Assembly (NCBI RefSeq): GCF_022369435.1
Contig: NZ_CP059597.1
Span: forward strand, 1,449,383 to 1,513,382
Length of the DNA: 64,000 nt
Reading direction: 5' to 3'
From: Campylobacter sp. RM10537
Lineage (GTDB): Bacteria; Campylobacterota; Campylobacteria; Campylobacterales; Campylobacteraceae
Positions within the stretch are counted from its first letter, which is position 1. Every line of letters starts with the position of its first letter. Both the position numbers and the translations under genes were made by a program. This document shows, in pieces, positions 9,034 through 19,430 of the stretch. The notes beneath the pieces were generated by a model. The model saw only the letters and a list, made by a program, of their open reading frames with translations, ran no database searches and was not told the DNA's origin.

Positions 9034-9790
9034 AAATATCTATTTCTATACCTACTGGAGCATGATCTGATCCAAAAATATCATTTCTTATAAAAGCATT
9101 TTTTAATTTATTTTTTAAATTATTTGAAATGAAAAAATAATCAATTCTCCAACCAACATTTCTTTCTCTTGCTTTCATTCTATAACTCCACCAAGAATAT
9201 TTTTCCTTAACATCTCCATTGATTTCTCTAAAAGTATCTAAAAAACCAAGTTTTAATAAATCATCAATCCAAGCTCTTTCTATGGGTAAAAAACCTGAGG
9301 TATTTGCATTTGCTTTAGGATGGGTTAAATCGATCTCGCGATGAGCTGTATTAACATCTCCACAAATGATTATTTCTTTATTCTCATCTAAAAGTTTTTT
9401 AAGATAAATTAAAAAATCCGCATAAAATTTCATTTTAAAATTTAAACGCTCTTCATCTTTTTGTCCATTTGGAAAATAAATATTAAAAAGTACCACATTT
9501 TTAAACCTATGTTCTAAAACCCTACCTTCATCATCATCAAAAAATTCACATTTTTTTACTTCACAATCAAAATTGCAAAGACTCATAACACCTGAATATC
9601 CTGCTCTTTTTGCAGAATTAGAATATATATGTTTAAAAGGAAATTCATAAATTCTTTTAGGAAATTTATCTTCATGAGCTTTAATCTCTTGAAAGCCTAT
9701 AAAATCAATATTTTCTTTTTCTATCCAATCAAGTGCATTTTTATCGCAAATTGCTCTTAAGCCATTGACATTCCACGATAATAGTTTCAT
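9032..9790 (-). CDS. xth: Exodeoxyribonuclease III (AP endonuclease)
   Basis: 252 aa; repairs abasic sites and trims 3' ends. The endonuclease/exonuclease/phosphatase fold is complete: LLSWNVNGLRA, FQEIKAHEDKFP (metal-binding Glu), GDVNTAH, WSYR, and SDHAPVGIEI with the catalytic His. ATG 9790 gives the family N-terminus MKLLSWNVNG with AAGGAT upstream; the open frame extends 14 codons further but without family similarity. Confidence 0.95.
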   Translation of the reverse strand: MKLLSWNVNGLRAICDKNALDWIEKENIDFIGFQEIKAHEDKFPKRIYEFPFKHIYSNSAKRAGYSGVMSLCNFDCEVKKCEFFDDDEGRVLEHRFKNVVLFNIYFPNGQKDEERLNFKMKFYADFLIYLKKLLDENKEIIICGDVNTAHREIDLTHPKANANTSGFLPIERAWIDDLLKLGFLDTFREINGDVKEKYSWWSYRMKARERNVGWRIDYFFISNNLKNKLKNAFIRNDIFGSDHAPVGIEIDI

Positions 9791-9901
9791 CTTTATCCTT
9801 AATAAAATAATAATTCCAAAATCATAGCACAAAAATTAAATTTTTACAGGCGATTAAACAAACTTTTATACAATAAATAATCTATATTTAAGGCAATTCT
9901 A

Positions 9902-11437
9902 ATGTTTAAATTCACTTGGCTTCAATTTACACTTTTAAACTCTTTGTTGATTGTGGCACTTAATTTTAATTTATTTCATTTTGTGTATGAAAAAAGCTCT
10001 CAAAATTTTTTCATCACTTTTAGTTTCATTTTGATTTATTTTGGTTTTGTGCATACTATTTTTTCTTTGATTTTTATCAAATACTTAAGCAAATTTTTTT
10101 CAATTTTTTTTATTGTAGCATCTTTTTTAAGTGTTTATTTTATTAGTTTTTATGGGGTTTTGATCGATTCAAATATGATTCAAAATGCTGTACAAACCGA
10201 TATTAAAGAAGTAGAAGATTTGATTAATTTCAAACTAGTAATCACTATAATTTTAATTTTAATTTTTATCATTTATATTTTAAAAATTAAAATTGATTAT
10301 AAGTCTATGAAATCTCATCTTAAAATTAAATTTATTAATATTATTTTAGGTTTGATCTTTATTTTTGCTATTTTTCTTCCACTGAGCAAAACTTTTATTC
10401 CTTTTGCTAGAAACTATAATGAAATAAGAATGTATAATATCCCTTTTTATCAATTATATGCTCTATATCGTTATTATACTCTTTTTGTTCAAGCTAAGCC
10501 TCAGTTTAAAGCTATAGAAAATGACGCTTATAAGGATGATAATCACACTAAAAAAATTTTAGTTTTAGTAGTTGGGGAAACTGCAAGAGCTGCAAATTAC
10601 TCGCTTGGTGGTTATGCAAAAAATGATACTAATTTTTACACTAAAAAAGACAATGTTGTATTTTTCAATCAAGTATCTTCTTGCGGAACAGCCACTGCTA
10701 TTAGCTTACCTTGTATGTTTTCAGTTTCAAAACGAATCGATTTTTCAAATAAAGAATATCAAGAAAACGCCATTGATATACTTAATAAAAGTGGTGTAGA
10801 TGTTAGCTGGATAGATAATAATTCAGGAGGATGCAAAGGAGTGTGTAGTCGATTAAAACAAAAAATTCAGCTCTCAAGTGGCTATGATGAAAATTTACTG
10901 AGTCCATTAAAAAACAAATTAGACAATTTAAGCACTCAAAATATAATTGTTTTGCATTTGCAAGGTTCTCATGGCCCAGCTTATTATAAACGTTATCCTA
11001 AAGAATTTAAAAAATTTAATCCAACTTGTGATACAAATGATTTATCAAAGTGCACTGAAGATGCTTTGATGAATACCTATGATAATACCTTACTTTATAC
11101 AGATTATATTTTAAGCAATATTATCTCTCTTTTAAAAGAAAAAAAAGGTTTTCAAAGTTCTTTATTGTATCTTTCTGATCATGGAGAAAGTTTAGGTGAA
11201 AATGGAATTTATTTACATGGTATGCCTTACGCATTCGCACCAAGTACGCAAACTCATATTCCTATGATTTTTTGGAGCAATGATAGTGAGCTTATGAATT
11301 TAGCTAAAAAACATAAAAATTTAAAGCTTTCTCAAGATAATCTTTTTAGCACACTTTTAGGCTATTTTGATATAAAAACTCATGTTTATGAATCAAATTA
11401 TGATTTATTTAATCCTAAACTCAAGGCAAATCCATGA
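9902..11437 (+). CDS. eptC: Phosphoethanolamine transferase EptC
   Basis: 511 aa. About five membrane helices in the first ~165 residues, then a periplasmic sulfatase-type domain: VVGETARAANYSLGGY (metal Glu), SSCGTATAISLPCMFS with the nucleophilic Thr, and YLSDHGESLGENG with metal Asp-His. Paired Cys residues in the domain fit disulfides. Known in C. jejuni to add phosphoethanolamine to lipid A, LOS and the rod protein FlgG, affecting polymyxin resistance and motility. The stop overlaps the dgkA start (ATGA). Confidence 0.93.
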   Translation: MFKFTWLQFTLLNSLLIVALNFNLFHFVYEKSSQNFFITFSFILIYFGFVHTIFSLIFIKYLSKFFSIFFIVASFLSVYFISFYGVLIDSNMIQNAVQTDIKEVEDLINFKLVITIILILIFIIYILKIKIDYKSMKSHLKIKFINIILGLIFIFAIFLPLSKTFIPFARNYNEIRMYNIPFYQLYALYRYYTLFVQAKPQFKAIENDAYKDDNHTKKILVLVVGETARAANYSLGGYAKNDTNFYTKKDNVVFFNQVSSCGTATAISLPCMFSVSKRIDFSNKEYQENAIDILNKSGVDVSWIDNNSGGCKGVCSRLKQKIQLSSGYDENLLSPLKNKLDNLSTQNIIVLHLQGSHGPAYYKRYPKEFKKFNPTCDTNDLSKCTEDALMNTYDNTLLYTDYILSNIISLLKEKKGFQSSLLYLSDHGESLGENGIYLHGMPYAFAPSTQTHIPMIFWSNDSELMNLAKKHKNLKLSQDNLFSTLLGYFDIKTHVYESNYDLFNPKLKANP

Positions 11438-11787
11438 AACCAAAATATCATATTTTTAATAATGCCAAATATGCCCTAGAAGGAGTTATAGCCTTGTTTA
11501 AAAATGAAATGGCTTTTCGCATTGAAATTTGTATCATTATCCCTGCTATTTTTATCAGCTTTTTTTTTAAAATAAGCTTAATAGAGCATCTTATTTTAAT
11601 AGCAGTTTTAATTCTAGTTTTAATCGCAGAATCCTTTAATTCAGCTATTGAAGCTTGTGTTGATCTTATAACCGATAAATGGCATCAAAAAGCAAAAATC
11701 GCTAAAGATTGTGCTAGCACTGGAGTCTTTTTTAGTGTGATTTTGGCTCTTTTTTCTTGGATTTTTATTATAGTAGGCTTGATATGA
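11434..11787 (+). CDS. dgkA: Diacylglycerol kinase
   Basis: 117 aa, three membrane helices, with the signature EAFNSAIEACVDLI and AKDCASTGVF of prokaryotic DgkA. Phosphorylates diacylglycerol, the by-product of phosphoethanolamine transfer from phosphatidylethanolamine, so coupling to eptC by a 4-nt overlap makes metabolic sense: it recycles EptC's product. Confidence 0.94.
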   Translation: MKPKYHIFNNAKYALEGVIALFKNEMAFRIEICIIIPAIFISFFFKISLIEHLILIAVLILVLIAESFNSAIEACVDLITDKWHQKAKIAKDCASTGVFFSVILALFSWIFIIVGLI

Positions 11788-12023
11788 ATTTTGAAAAATT
11801 AATATGTGCTATTTTTGGTAAAAAACGCTATGAGCTTTTAAAATTTTTATGTGAAAATGCTGATGAAAATGGTTTTATTATGGTCAAAATTAGTGAAATT
11901 CAAAGCAAACTTAATTTAAGTAAGCCAACTATTATTGCTACTTTTAAATTTTTAGAAGAAAAAAAGCTTTTTAGACGCCTTAAAAATGGTTTATACCAAA
12001 TTTATATTAAAGAAGAAATATAA
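11784..12023 (+). CDS. Small winged-helix DNA-binding protein
   Basis: 79 aa from ATG 11784, which overlaps the dgkA stop (ATGA). The LNLSKPTIIATFKFLEEKKLF segment is a helix-turn-helix recognition region followed by a wing (FRRLKNGLYQIY), like RepL/ArsR-type proteins. No metal-binding Cys. Third gene of eptC-dgkA; may regulate the operon, which is inference. Confidence 0.8.
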   Translation: MNFEKLICAIFGKKRYELLKFLCENADENGFIMVKISEIQSKLNLSKPTIIATFKFLEEKKLFRRLKNGLYQIYIKEEI

Positions 12024-12089
12024 TTTAATTTATCTTTTTTATATATTTTGATAAATTTAAATAATTATTTTTCTAAATAAGGAGAAACA

Positions 12090-13082
12090 ATGGTACTAAA
12101 AAATCCTTTGGATATGCATTTACATTTACGCGATGAAAAAATGCTTGATTTAGTAGCGCCATTTAGTGCAAAGGACTTTAAAGCAGGCGTTATAATGCCG
12201 AATTTGATCACTCCTATTACAGATATAAATTCTTTAAAAGCTTACAAACAAAGGATTATAAAAGCTTGCAATAATGAAGATTTTACACCTTTAATGACTC
12301 TATTTTTTAAAGAATATGATGAAAAATTTTTAGAGAATGCAAAAGATGAAATTTTTGCTATCAAGCTTTATCCTGCTGGTATTACTACAAATTCAGATAA
12401 AGGAATTTCAAGTTTTGATTTACAAAATTTAAAACCCACACTCAATACAATGAGTGAACTTGATATTCCTTTGCTGGTACATGGAGAAACTAATGATTTT
12501 GTAATGGATAGAGAAGCAAATTTTGCAAAAATCTATGAAAAATTAGCTCAAAATTTTCCAAATTTAAAAATAGTCATGGAACACATTACTACTAAAGTTT
12601 TATGCGATTTACTCAAAGATTATGAAAATTTATATGCAACCATAACTTTGCATCATTTAATGATTACTTTAGATGATGTTATAGGCGGAAAAATGGATCC
12701 TCATTTATTTTGCAAACCTATAGCAAAACGTTATGAAGACAAAGATGCTCTTTGTGAACTTGCTTTTAGTGGATATGAAAAAGTGATGTTTGGAAGTGAT
12801 AGCGCACCGCATCCACTGCATACCAAAGAATGTTGCGGTTGTGCGGCTGGAGTTTTTAGTGCACCTGTTATTTTGCCTACTCTAGCTGAACTTTTTGAAA
12901 AAAATTCCAATGAAAAAAAATTACAAAAATTTATCTCCGATAATGCTAGTGAAATTTATAATTTTAAGTTTGAAAAAGAAAAGATTATAAAATTAGAAAA
13001 AAAAGAATGGCAGGTACCGCAAAAATATGGTGACGTGGTGCCTTTCATGGCTGGAAAAAAATTGGAATTTAAAGTTAAATAA
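12090..13082 (+). CDS. pyrC: Dihydroorotase
   Basis: 330 aa. Cyclises carbamoyl aspartate to dihydroorotate in pyrimidine synthesis. Zinc ligands visible: DMHLHLR at the N-terminus, IKLYPAGITTN with the carboxylated Lys, HGE, MEHITT and FGSDSAPH with catalytic Asp. Class II type. RBS AAGGAG, ATG 12090. Ends at a strong hairpin. Confidence 0.96.
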   Translation: MVLKNPLDMHLHLRDEKMLDLVAPFSAKDFKAGVIMPNLITPITDINSLKAYKQRIIKACNNEDFTPLMTLFFKEYDEKFLENAKDEIFAIKLYPAGITTNSDKGISSFDLQNLKPTLNTMSELDIPLLVHGETNDFVMDREANFAKIYEKLAQNFPNLKIVMEHITTKVLCDLLKDYENLYATITLHHLMITLDDVIGGKMDPHLFCKPIAKRYEDKDALCELAFSGYEKVMFGSDSAPHPLHTKECCGCAAGVFSAPVILPTLAELFEKNSNEKKLQKFISDNASEIYNFKFEKEKIIKLEKKEWQVPQKYGDVVPFMAGKKLEFKVK

Positions 13083-13103
13083 AACTAGTTTTTAACTAGT
13101 TTT
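13081..13103 (+). terminator. Terminator of pyrC
   Basis: AAAACTAG and CTAGTTTT, 8-bp stem, 7-nt loop, directly at the pyrC stop and ending in a short T run. Confidence 0.8.
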
Positions 13104-13406
13104 ATTGAAATTGTTAATTCAATTAAAGATTATCTTTTTTAAGATCTTTCCATGCTAAAAACTATATAATAACCTAAATTTCGATTTTAAAAAATCAAAA
13201 GAGCTTAAATTATGCAAAAAACACCTAAGCTTATATTTCCTTTTTAAAATTTTATCCACCTGCAAAAATATTAAAGGAAAATCTCAAAATCAAACCAATA
13301 ATATGGTTTTTAAAGGTAAAAAAAATAGCAAGAGAGTTAAGTTTGTCTTTACTTGCATTTTTATAGATTCCTTTAAAAATTTCAAATTTTTAACTAAAAA
13401 AATCCT
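13104..13406. other. Gene-free spacer between pyrC and the molybdopterin reductase
   Basis: About 300 nt without a supportable gene. The minus strand has one 18-codon frame (near 13300-13360) with a good RBS that stops quickly. From memory, C. jejuni has four genes here (Cj0260c-0263, including a tlp and zupT), so this may be a deletion scar; the chemoreceptor is found instead at 16.8 kb. Confidence 0.5.
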
Positions 13407-15920
13407 TCACAATATTTTAGGATTTGTAAATGCTGTAACTTTGGGCACTTTTTGTGTAAATTTTTCAATGCCTACAAGCCCTGTATGAGAAATATTTCCA
13501 TTCGCAAGTTTTGAAGTCGGCATATCAATAGTTAAAACATTTGCACTTCCGTATTTGCAAAGTCCATTTTCATCTGGATCATACCAACCTCCTTCACAAA
13601 GTCTCACTACTCCTTGCATAATATCATCGCTAACAACAGCTCCTGCTAAAACTTCACCACGCTTATTAAATACTCGAACCAAATCACCATTTTTAATTCC
13701 AAGTTTTTTAGCATCTTTAGAATTTATAAGTATAGGTTCTCTATCTTTTACAGTATAGGTGTCTCTTAAGCTTGTTTGACAAAGTTGAGAATGCAAACGA
13801 TTTCTTGGATGACTTGTTATCAAATGAAAAGGCGTTTGTTTGTCAGCATTTCCAAGCCATTCAATTGGTTCAAACCAAGTAGGGTGTGCCTTGCAATCAT
13901 CATAATTGTATTTTTTAATTTTTTCTGAATAAATTTCTATAAGTCCAGAATCTGTTCCTAATGTATTTAAAATTGGATCTTCGATAAAATCTGTAAAACG
14001 AGTCCATTCTAAACTTTCCATAGAAGGCTCAAAAACAATAGGTTCATTTTTTGCCCAAAATTCTTCAAAACTTGGCATAGGCGTTGTAAAAGCTTTTCCA
14101 AAATTTTTAGTTTGTTTTAAAGCACTATTATAATATTCTTTGATTAGATCTTTAGCTTTTTTGCCATTTTGAGTATAAGCATCAAAAACATCTTTTCCAT
14201 ACTCTTTGCAAATATCAGAAAAAATCACATAATCATCTTTGCTTTCTGCAATAGGCTCAATAGCCTGTTTCATAGGAGCTATATGCATGTTGGAATAATC
14301 GCCCGTCATAGTAATATCATCTCTTTCATAAGATGAAGTTGTAGGCATAATAATATCCGCCATTTTTGCAGTTGGAGTCCAATAAATTTCATTAACAACT
14401 ACAGTTCTCGGTTTTCTCCAAGCCTTTATATTATTATTGGTATCTTGATGATGGACAAGTGGATTTCCACCAACCCAATAAATAAAATCGATATCAGGAT
14501 AAGTAATTTTGCTTCCATTATGATCTATAGTTTTACCTGGATTTAAAAGAGCATCAGCAATCCTAGCCACTGGAAAAGAATATTTTGCAGAATTTTGCAA
14601 CCACTCAGCACCTTGATCAGTTTGATTTGATTTTGCTAAACCTTTAAATTTACCATTTTTCCAAATTCCTAGTTCTCCAGCATTTATACCGCCTATAATC
14701 CCACTTTTGCAAGTTGGAACACCACCATTGCTATAATGATAACTTAAGCCAAAACCACCCCCTTTGGTTCCAATTTGTCCAAGTATGCAGCATAAAGTAA
14801 CAAGCATCCAATGCGGTTGTTCTCCATGATGCGCTCTTTGCATACCCCATCCACTCATTATCATAGTTGGATTATCATAAAAAATTTCTGCCAAATTTGT
14901 TATGGTTTTTTCATCAATACCACAAATTTGACTAGCCCATTTAACATCTTTTTTAATTCCATCTTCTTGACCATCTAAATAAGCTTTAAATCGATCAAAA
15001 CCAATAGTATAATTTTGCAAAAATTCATAATTAACCTTTTTCTTGGCAATTAAATGGCTTGCCATTCCCATCATCAAAGCTACATCAGTATTTGGACGAG
15101 GAGAAACCCATTTGGCATTTAAAAATTTAGCAGTTTCTGTTCTTACAGGATCAATACAAATAATTTTAATTTTACTTTCTTTTAATTTTTCAAAATAAGC
15201 TAAACCTCTTTGATCTGTAGATGTCCAAGCTATTCGTAAAGTAGAAAGCGGATCGGCACCCCAAATCACAACATATTTAGAATATTTTAAAATATTTTCC
15301 CAAGAAGTTTGTTGTTCATAAACTTCAATAGAACCTACCACATAAGGCATAATAATTTGAGATGCTCCTGTAGAATAATCACCTGTAACCCCTACAAAAC
15401 CACCGGTTACATTTAGAAATCTTTGAAGCAAAATACGGGAATTTTGCATATTTCCACTAGATTTCCAGCCGTAACTTCCGCCAAAAATAGCACTCGTACC
15501 TTTTACATCTCTTGTTTTTTTAAGTTCTTTAGCAATGAGTTTTATAGCCTTATCATAACTTACACGTACGAATTCTTCTTTTCCGCGAAGTTCTGGTTTT
15601 GGATCATCTGGATTTTCAAGATAAGATTTTCGAACATAAGGATATTTTACGCGACATTTATAAATCATATCTGAGGTGTAGTGTTGCAGAGGATTGTCCA
15701 TTTTTGTCACCTTTTCCCAAGGTTCACTTTTAATCACCTTACCATCTTTAATAGTGAGTTTTAAAATTCCCCAATGAGCTGCTGTAATTACTTCTCCATT
15801 CTTAACAAGTCCAAGACTCACTTTAGAAGCTTCAATGCTCTTTCCTGTAGCAAAGGATGGAATAAATGGTAAAGTGCTTAAAGTTACACCAATCTTTAAA
15901 AATTTTCTTCTATCTAACAT
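13407..15920 (-). CDS. Tat-exported molybdopterin S/N-oxide reductase (TorA/BisC type)
   Basis: 837 aa. The N-terminus MLDRRKFLKIGVTLS is a twin-arginine signal, so the folded enzyme goes to the periplasm. DMSO-reductase fold: GSYGWKSSGN near 140, DYSTGAS with the probable Mo-ligating Ser near 180, IDPVRTETA and PTTSSYERDDIT cofactor loops, HPRNRLHSQ near the C-terminus. No N-terminal 4Fe-4S Cys motif, consistent with the TMAO/DMSO reductase group. In C. jejuni the homologue (Cj0264c) with its cytochrome reduces TMAO and DMSO. Operon with the downstream-named cytochrome gene, which is transcribed first. Confidence 0.93.
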   Translation of the reverse strand: MLDRRKFLKIGVTLSTLPFIPSFATGKSIEASKVSLGLVKNGEVITAAHWGILKLTIKDGKVIKSEPWEKVTKMDNPLQHYTSDMIYKCRVKYPYVRKSYLENPDDPKPELRGKEEFVRVSYDKAIKLIAKELKKTRDVKGTSAIFGGSYGWKSSGNMQNSRILLQRFLNVTGGFVGVTGDYSTGASQIIMPYVVGSIEVYEQQTSWENILKYSKYVVIWGADPLSTLRIAWTSTDQRGLAYFEKLKESKIKIICIDPVRTETAKFLNAKWVSPRPNTDVALMMGMASHLIAKKKVNYEFLQNYTIGFDRFKAYLDGQEDGIKKDVKWASQICGIDEKTITNLAEIFYDNPTMIMSGWGMQRAHHGEQPHWMLVTLCCILGQIGTKGGGFGLSYHYSNGGVPTCKSGIIGGINAGELGIWKNGKFKGLAKSNQTDQGAEWLQNSAKYSFPVARIADALLNPGKTIDHNGSKITYPDIDFIYWVGGNPLVHHQDTNNNIKAWRKPRTVVVNEIYWTPTAKMADIIMPTTSSYERDDITMTGDYSNMHIAPMKQAIEPIAESKDDYVIFSDICKEYGKDVFDAYTQNGKKAKDLIKEYYNSALKQTKNFGKAFTTPMPSFEEFWAKNEPIVFEPSMESLEWTRFTDFIEDPILNTLGTDSGLIEIYSEKIKKYNYDDCKAHPTWFEPIEWLGNADKQTPFHLITSHPRNRLHSQLCQTSLRDTYTVKDREPILINSKDAKKLGIKNGDLVRVFNKRGEVLAGAVVSDDIMQGVVRLCEGGWYDPDENGLCKYGSANVLTIDMPTSKLANGNISHTGLVGIEKFTQKVPKVTAFTNPKIL

Positions 15921-15932
15921 CTTTCTTCCTTT

Positions 15933-16508
15933 TTATTTTATTTTAAAATCTTTTGCATTTTTTTGTAAATATTCTATAACTAACCATTGATCTTTCTTAT
16001 CTATGCTTGTTCTATTAACCATGGATTTAAAGATTGCTGGCCAAGCATTAACGTTAAATTCTTTTTCAGAATGCAAAGCATGACAAATTCCGCAATTATT
16101 AACAAAGAGCTCTTTAGCATGATTTAACATTTTTCTATTATCTTTAGAAAAATCTTTCTTATCTGCCCAAATTTCAAGATTTACTTTATCCCATTTTCCT
16201 TTCTCTCCTTTTTTTATTTGAGAATAATTTAATTTAATATTTTTAGAAAATGCAGCTACTATAATTCTTTGAGAATTATTAAAATAAATTACTGAAGGAA
16301 ATTTTGGATTAATATAGCCACTAATTCTAATCATTACCTTGTTATTTTGATCTTTTAAAATTTCAAAAGGATTAGTAGGAAGTAATTTTCCAATAACTTT
16401 AGCATCATCTTTATTAAGATAAAGAGAAACAACTTCATCGCTATAAGCGATATTTTTAGCCCATAAAAAAATTGTTGGAATTAGTAAAGAAATAAAAATT
16501 TTCTTCAT
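15933..16508 (-). CDS. Monohaem cytochrome c, electron donor to the reductase
   Basis: 191 aa with a Sec signal peptide (MKKIFISLLIPTIFLWA) and a single CxxCH haem site, CGICH, near residue 138. Transcribed first, 12 nt ahead of the molybdopterin reductase gene, matching the C. jejuni Cj0265c-Cj0264c pair in which this c-type cytochrome feeds electrons to the reductase. Confidence 0.9.
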   Translation of the reverse strand: MKKIFISLLIPTIFLWAKNIAYSDEVVSLYLNKDDAKVIGKLLPTNPFEILKDQNNKVMIRISGYINPKFPSVIYFNNSQRIIVAAFSKNIKLNYSQIKKGEKGKWDKVNLEIWADKKDFSKDNRKMLNHAKELFVNNCGICHALHSEKEFNVNAWPAIFKSMVNRTSIDKKDQWLVIEYLQKNAKDFKIK

Positions 16509-16689
16509 TGCAAATCCTTAAATAAAAATTTAATAAATAATCATTCTATAACTAAAATATTTAATATTTTATTAATATAATTAATTTTTAATATTTTTTT
16601 GTGTTAGCTAAAATCAATAGTCAAAATTAAGTATTTACATTAGAAAGAAAGATAAAAAGCATAAAAATTATCTATTCAATTATCATAAA

Positions 16690-16715
16690 AAATAGTTATT
16701 TAAAAATAACTATTT
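16690..16715. terminator. 12-bp inverted repeat downstream of the dCache chemoreceptor
   Basis: AAATAGTTATTT and AAATAACTATTT separated by AA, a perfect palindromic hairpin in the 287-nt gap. It probably ends the chemoreceptor transcript, although no long T run follows. The rest of the gap is AT-rich repeats of ATTTAA type with no gene. Confidence 0.55.
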
Positions 16716-16795
16716 AAAAATAATGATTTAAGATAATAGTTTAAAGATTATGATTTAAAGAATAATCATTTGATTATAATTTAAAGAAAAGATTC

Positions 16796-18772
16796 TTAAA
16801 ATCTTTTCTTCTTAACATCTTCTAATATATTATTAGCTATATCACTAACAGTATTAGAAATGATTGCACTCTCATTAGCAATTTCAACATTATCTTTAGT
16901 GGTTTGATCAATAGCAGCTACACTTTCATTGATTTGAGTAATACCTGCAGTTTGTTCTTTAATAGATTCTGCCATATCATTAATAGATTGAACAAGTAAG
17001 TTAGTATTAGCTTCTATTTCACTCAATGATTTTTGAGTTCTTTCTGCTAGTTTTCTAACTTCATCAGCCACAACAGCAAAGCCTCGTCCATGTTCTCCTG
17101 CACGTGCTGCTTCTATAGCAGCATTTAATGCTAAAAGATTGATTTGATCTGCAATATCTCCAATAATACTTGTAACATTTTTAATCTCTTCTGATTGAGT
17201 GATTACATCAGAGGTTTTAACAGAAACATTTTGCATAGAAGAAGTAATTTCTTCTAAAGCAGCAGCAGTTTCTTCTAAAGAAGCTGCTTGAGAATTAGAA
17301 GAGCTAGTTAGGTTTTGAACAGCATTTTGTAATTTAGAACTTTCACTTGCTAAGTGATTAGCAAAATCAGAACTTTGTTTTAACATTTTAATGATTTCTT
17401 CACCTAAAGCATTAGTAGTAACTTCAACACTACCTCTAGCATTTTCTAATTTATTTCTAAAATCTAAGCTCTTATATTCTTCAAAGATTTTATGAATAGC
17501 ATTCATATCAGAACCTACTTTTTCTTGTAAGACATCTAAGAGTTTATTTAAAACATTTTTAAGTTCTACAAGTTGAGGATTTCTTGGATTTGCAGTAATT
17601 CTTGCTGTTAAATCTCCTTTTTCTACAACTTGAACTGTAGAGACTGATTCTTTTACAGCTTGATTATCTTGTTCTAAACCTTGTTTAGTAATAAGGATGT
17701 TTTCATTAATGGCTTTTGAGATTTGACCAAACTCATCATTAGTTTTTATATTAATAGTAGAAACATTCTTTGTTTTATGATTGATAAAATCAAAGAAAGC
17801 ATTAAGACCGTTTTGGATGATGGTGAGTGGGGAGAGAAGTTTGGCAGTAAGTGTGTAGATTAATACAAAATTAACAATAATTGCAATAGTTATAATGATA
17901 ATTTGCATATAATTCATTTTATTGATAGGTTCTTCAATTTTGCTTATTGATTCGCCAGTACATACAGTATTCTCTCCTACTTTAACACACATGGCAAGCC
18001 CTTGTGATCCATCTTTTTTTCTTATATATTCAAAAGATTCAAAATCTGCTTTTGTTCTAGCAGGAACTGTAATATGAGAAGCATCATAATCTTCAGTTAA
18101 TTGAAATTTATCTGTAGCTGCAAAAATTTTATTATTTTTATCAAATGCAAAAGTTCTTCCTGGGTTTGCTTCATATTCTTTTTGTAAATCTTTTGTTAAA
18201 ACATCAATTGCTAGAACACCTATAAATTTACCATCTTTGTAAAGAGCTTTAGCATAAGTAAAGCATGGAAGTTTTGAAGAAGCATCAATATAAGATGAAG
18301 TTATATAAACACCATTTGTTTTTAAGGCTTCTTGGTAATATTCTCTAGTTCTTGCATCATAATTATCTTTTTTGCCATAAGTTCCAAAATCTATGCTTTT
18401 AGCATCAGTATCAGTATCGGAAATAACTAATTCTCCATTTGGCTGAGCAATATATGCTGCTAAAAAACCGCCAGTATCTCTTAAAATCTTAAGATCTTCT
18501 CCGATATTTTCCATAAGAGCTTCTTGAGAATTTAACTTTTCATAAGGAAGTTCTAAAATATTTTTAGCATAACCATTAAGAGTTTTTAAATTTTTTTCGT
18601 TAAAAAATGCGATAGAATTTTTAGCAACTTTTATATAGCTAGTTTCAGTTTTAATAACTTGATTATAAATTAAATTTTTTAGAAAAAAATAAGTTACAAC
18701 ACCTAAAATCACTAAAATTGTAATTGATATTATATTTACAATAAGTGAGAATTTAATTTTTAAGCTTTTCAA
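16796..18772 (-). CDS. Transducer-like chemoreceptor with periplasmic dCache domain
   Basis: 658 aa from TTG 18772. Membrane helix at about 10-35, periplasmic dCache ligand domain about 40-290, second helix about 295-315, HAMP-like region, then the MCP signalling hairpin with [33 protein letters not shown]. Close to the C. jejuni Tlp2/3/4 group, which share the cytoplasmic half. The TTG is chosen because AAGGAG precedes it and the -10 box at 18808-18813 would start transcription near 18801, excluding an upstream in-frame TTG at 18808. Ligand not predictable from sequence alone. Confidence 0.9.
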   Translation of the reverse strand: MKSLKIKFSLIVNIISITILVILGVVTYFFLKNLIYNQVIKTETSYIKVAKNSIAFFNEKNLKTLNGYAKNILELPYEKLNSQEALMENIGEDLKILRDTGGFLAAYIAQPNGELVISDTDTDAKSIDFGTYGKKDNYDARTREYYQEALKTNGVYITSSYIDASSKLPCFTYAKALYKDGKFIGVLAIDVLTKDLQKEYEANPGRTFAFDKNNKIFAATDKFQLTEDYDASHITVPARTKADFESFEYIRKKDGSQGLAMCVKVGENTVCTGESISKIEEPINKMNYMQIIIITIAIIVNFVLIYTLTAKLLSPLTIIQNGLNAFFDFINHKTKNVSTINIKTNDEFGQISKAINENILITKQGLEQDNQAVKESVSTVQVVEKGDLTARITANPRNPQLVELKNVLNKLLDVLQEKVGSDMNAIHKIFEEYKSLDFRNKLENARGSVEVTTNALGEEIIKMLKQSSDFANHLASESSKLQNAVQNLTSSSNSQAASLEETAAALEEITSSMQNVSVKTSDVITQSEEIKNVTSIIGDIADQINLLALNAAIEAARAGEHGRGFAVVADEVRKLAERTQKSLSEIEANTNLLVQSINDMAESIKEQTAGITQINESVAAIDQTTKDNVEIANESAIISNTVSDIANNILEDVKKKRF

Positions 18773-18807
18773 AATTTTCTCCTTTTGATTTTTAAATAAA
18801 AATTGCA

Positions 18808-18815
18808 ATTATACA
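18808..18815 (-). promoter_or_regulatory. Extended -10 promoter of the dCache chemoreceptor
   Basis: TGTATAAT on the minus strand; implied leader of about 29 nt to the TTG at 18772, carrying AAGGAG. Confidence 0.6.
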
Positions 18816-19430
18816 GTAATAATTATTACATTTAATAATAAAAATTTATAATGATAAAAATAAAAAATATTTTTTATAATGCAAACTTTGTGTATTTAAA
18901 TTAAGAAATAAATTTATAAAAATTAATTAATTTTAATGTAAATTATTTTAAATTTTTTAACAACCATATTATGGTTTTAATAACACTAAATCATTTGAAA
19001 AAAATTTAAATCCATATTTACTTGTATAAAATTCAGAAATAATAAAACAATTCCCAAAAATTCTTATCATAATTAAATAAATTAAACCCGCAATTAAAAG
19101 AATAGTATCTTTACTACTTTGATAATTATTGTATGAAAGATCATGTAAAAATTCATGACATAATCTGTCACAAAGATATCTTTTGCTTTCTTTGCAATCT
19201 TAAATCAAAGAGAAAGAATGCTACCTTTAATTTTAGGGCATAAGTATTGTAGGATATACAGAAGCTAAACTTAAAAAAATGACATGATCAAGTAAAAAAA
19301 TACTACTAGACCTATGATCCTAAGGATGTTATTTCTGAAATAATTTGCAATGCTACTAAAACCACCAACGAAAAATAAATACTTTAGAAAATAAAGCCTA
19401 TAAAATTAATATTAAACTAACATCATAAAA
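18816..19430. other. Degraded intergenic zone
   Basis: About 615 nt between the chemoreceptor promoter and the orphan gene. Apart from the startless frame at 18969-19199, there are only short broken frames on both strands (for example plus-strand pieces near 19218-19375). It looks like decaying accessory DNA beside a tRNA cluster. Confidence 0.5.
18969..19199 (-). pseudogene. Remnant reading frame without a start codon
   Basis: A 76-codon open frame bounded by stops, with no ATG, GTG or TTG until well inside. The translation looks protein-like (YLCDRLCHEFLHDL then a hydrophobic stretch LLIAGLIYLIMIRIFG), as for the C-terminal end of a lost membrane-associated protein. No family recognised. 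Confidence 0.35.

Noticed and set aside
13303..13488. Plus-strand 61-codon frame overlapping the end of the molybdopterin reductase gene
   Set aside because: No ribosome site and low-complexity composition; it overlaps a certain gene on the other strand.
16681..16795. Origin-like AT-rich repeats (ATTTAA units)
   Set aside because: Low-complexity sequence without DnaA-box clusters; explained by a hairpin and base composition.
19218..19300. Possible tyrosine-recombinase relic (a plus-strand piece reading LPLILGHK with a frame change)
   Set aside because: Too short, needs a frameshift, and lacks the catalytic Arg/His/Tyr context; could be chance in AT-rich DNA.
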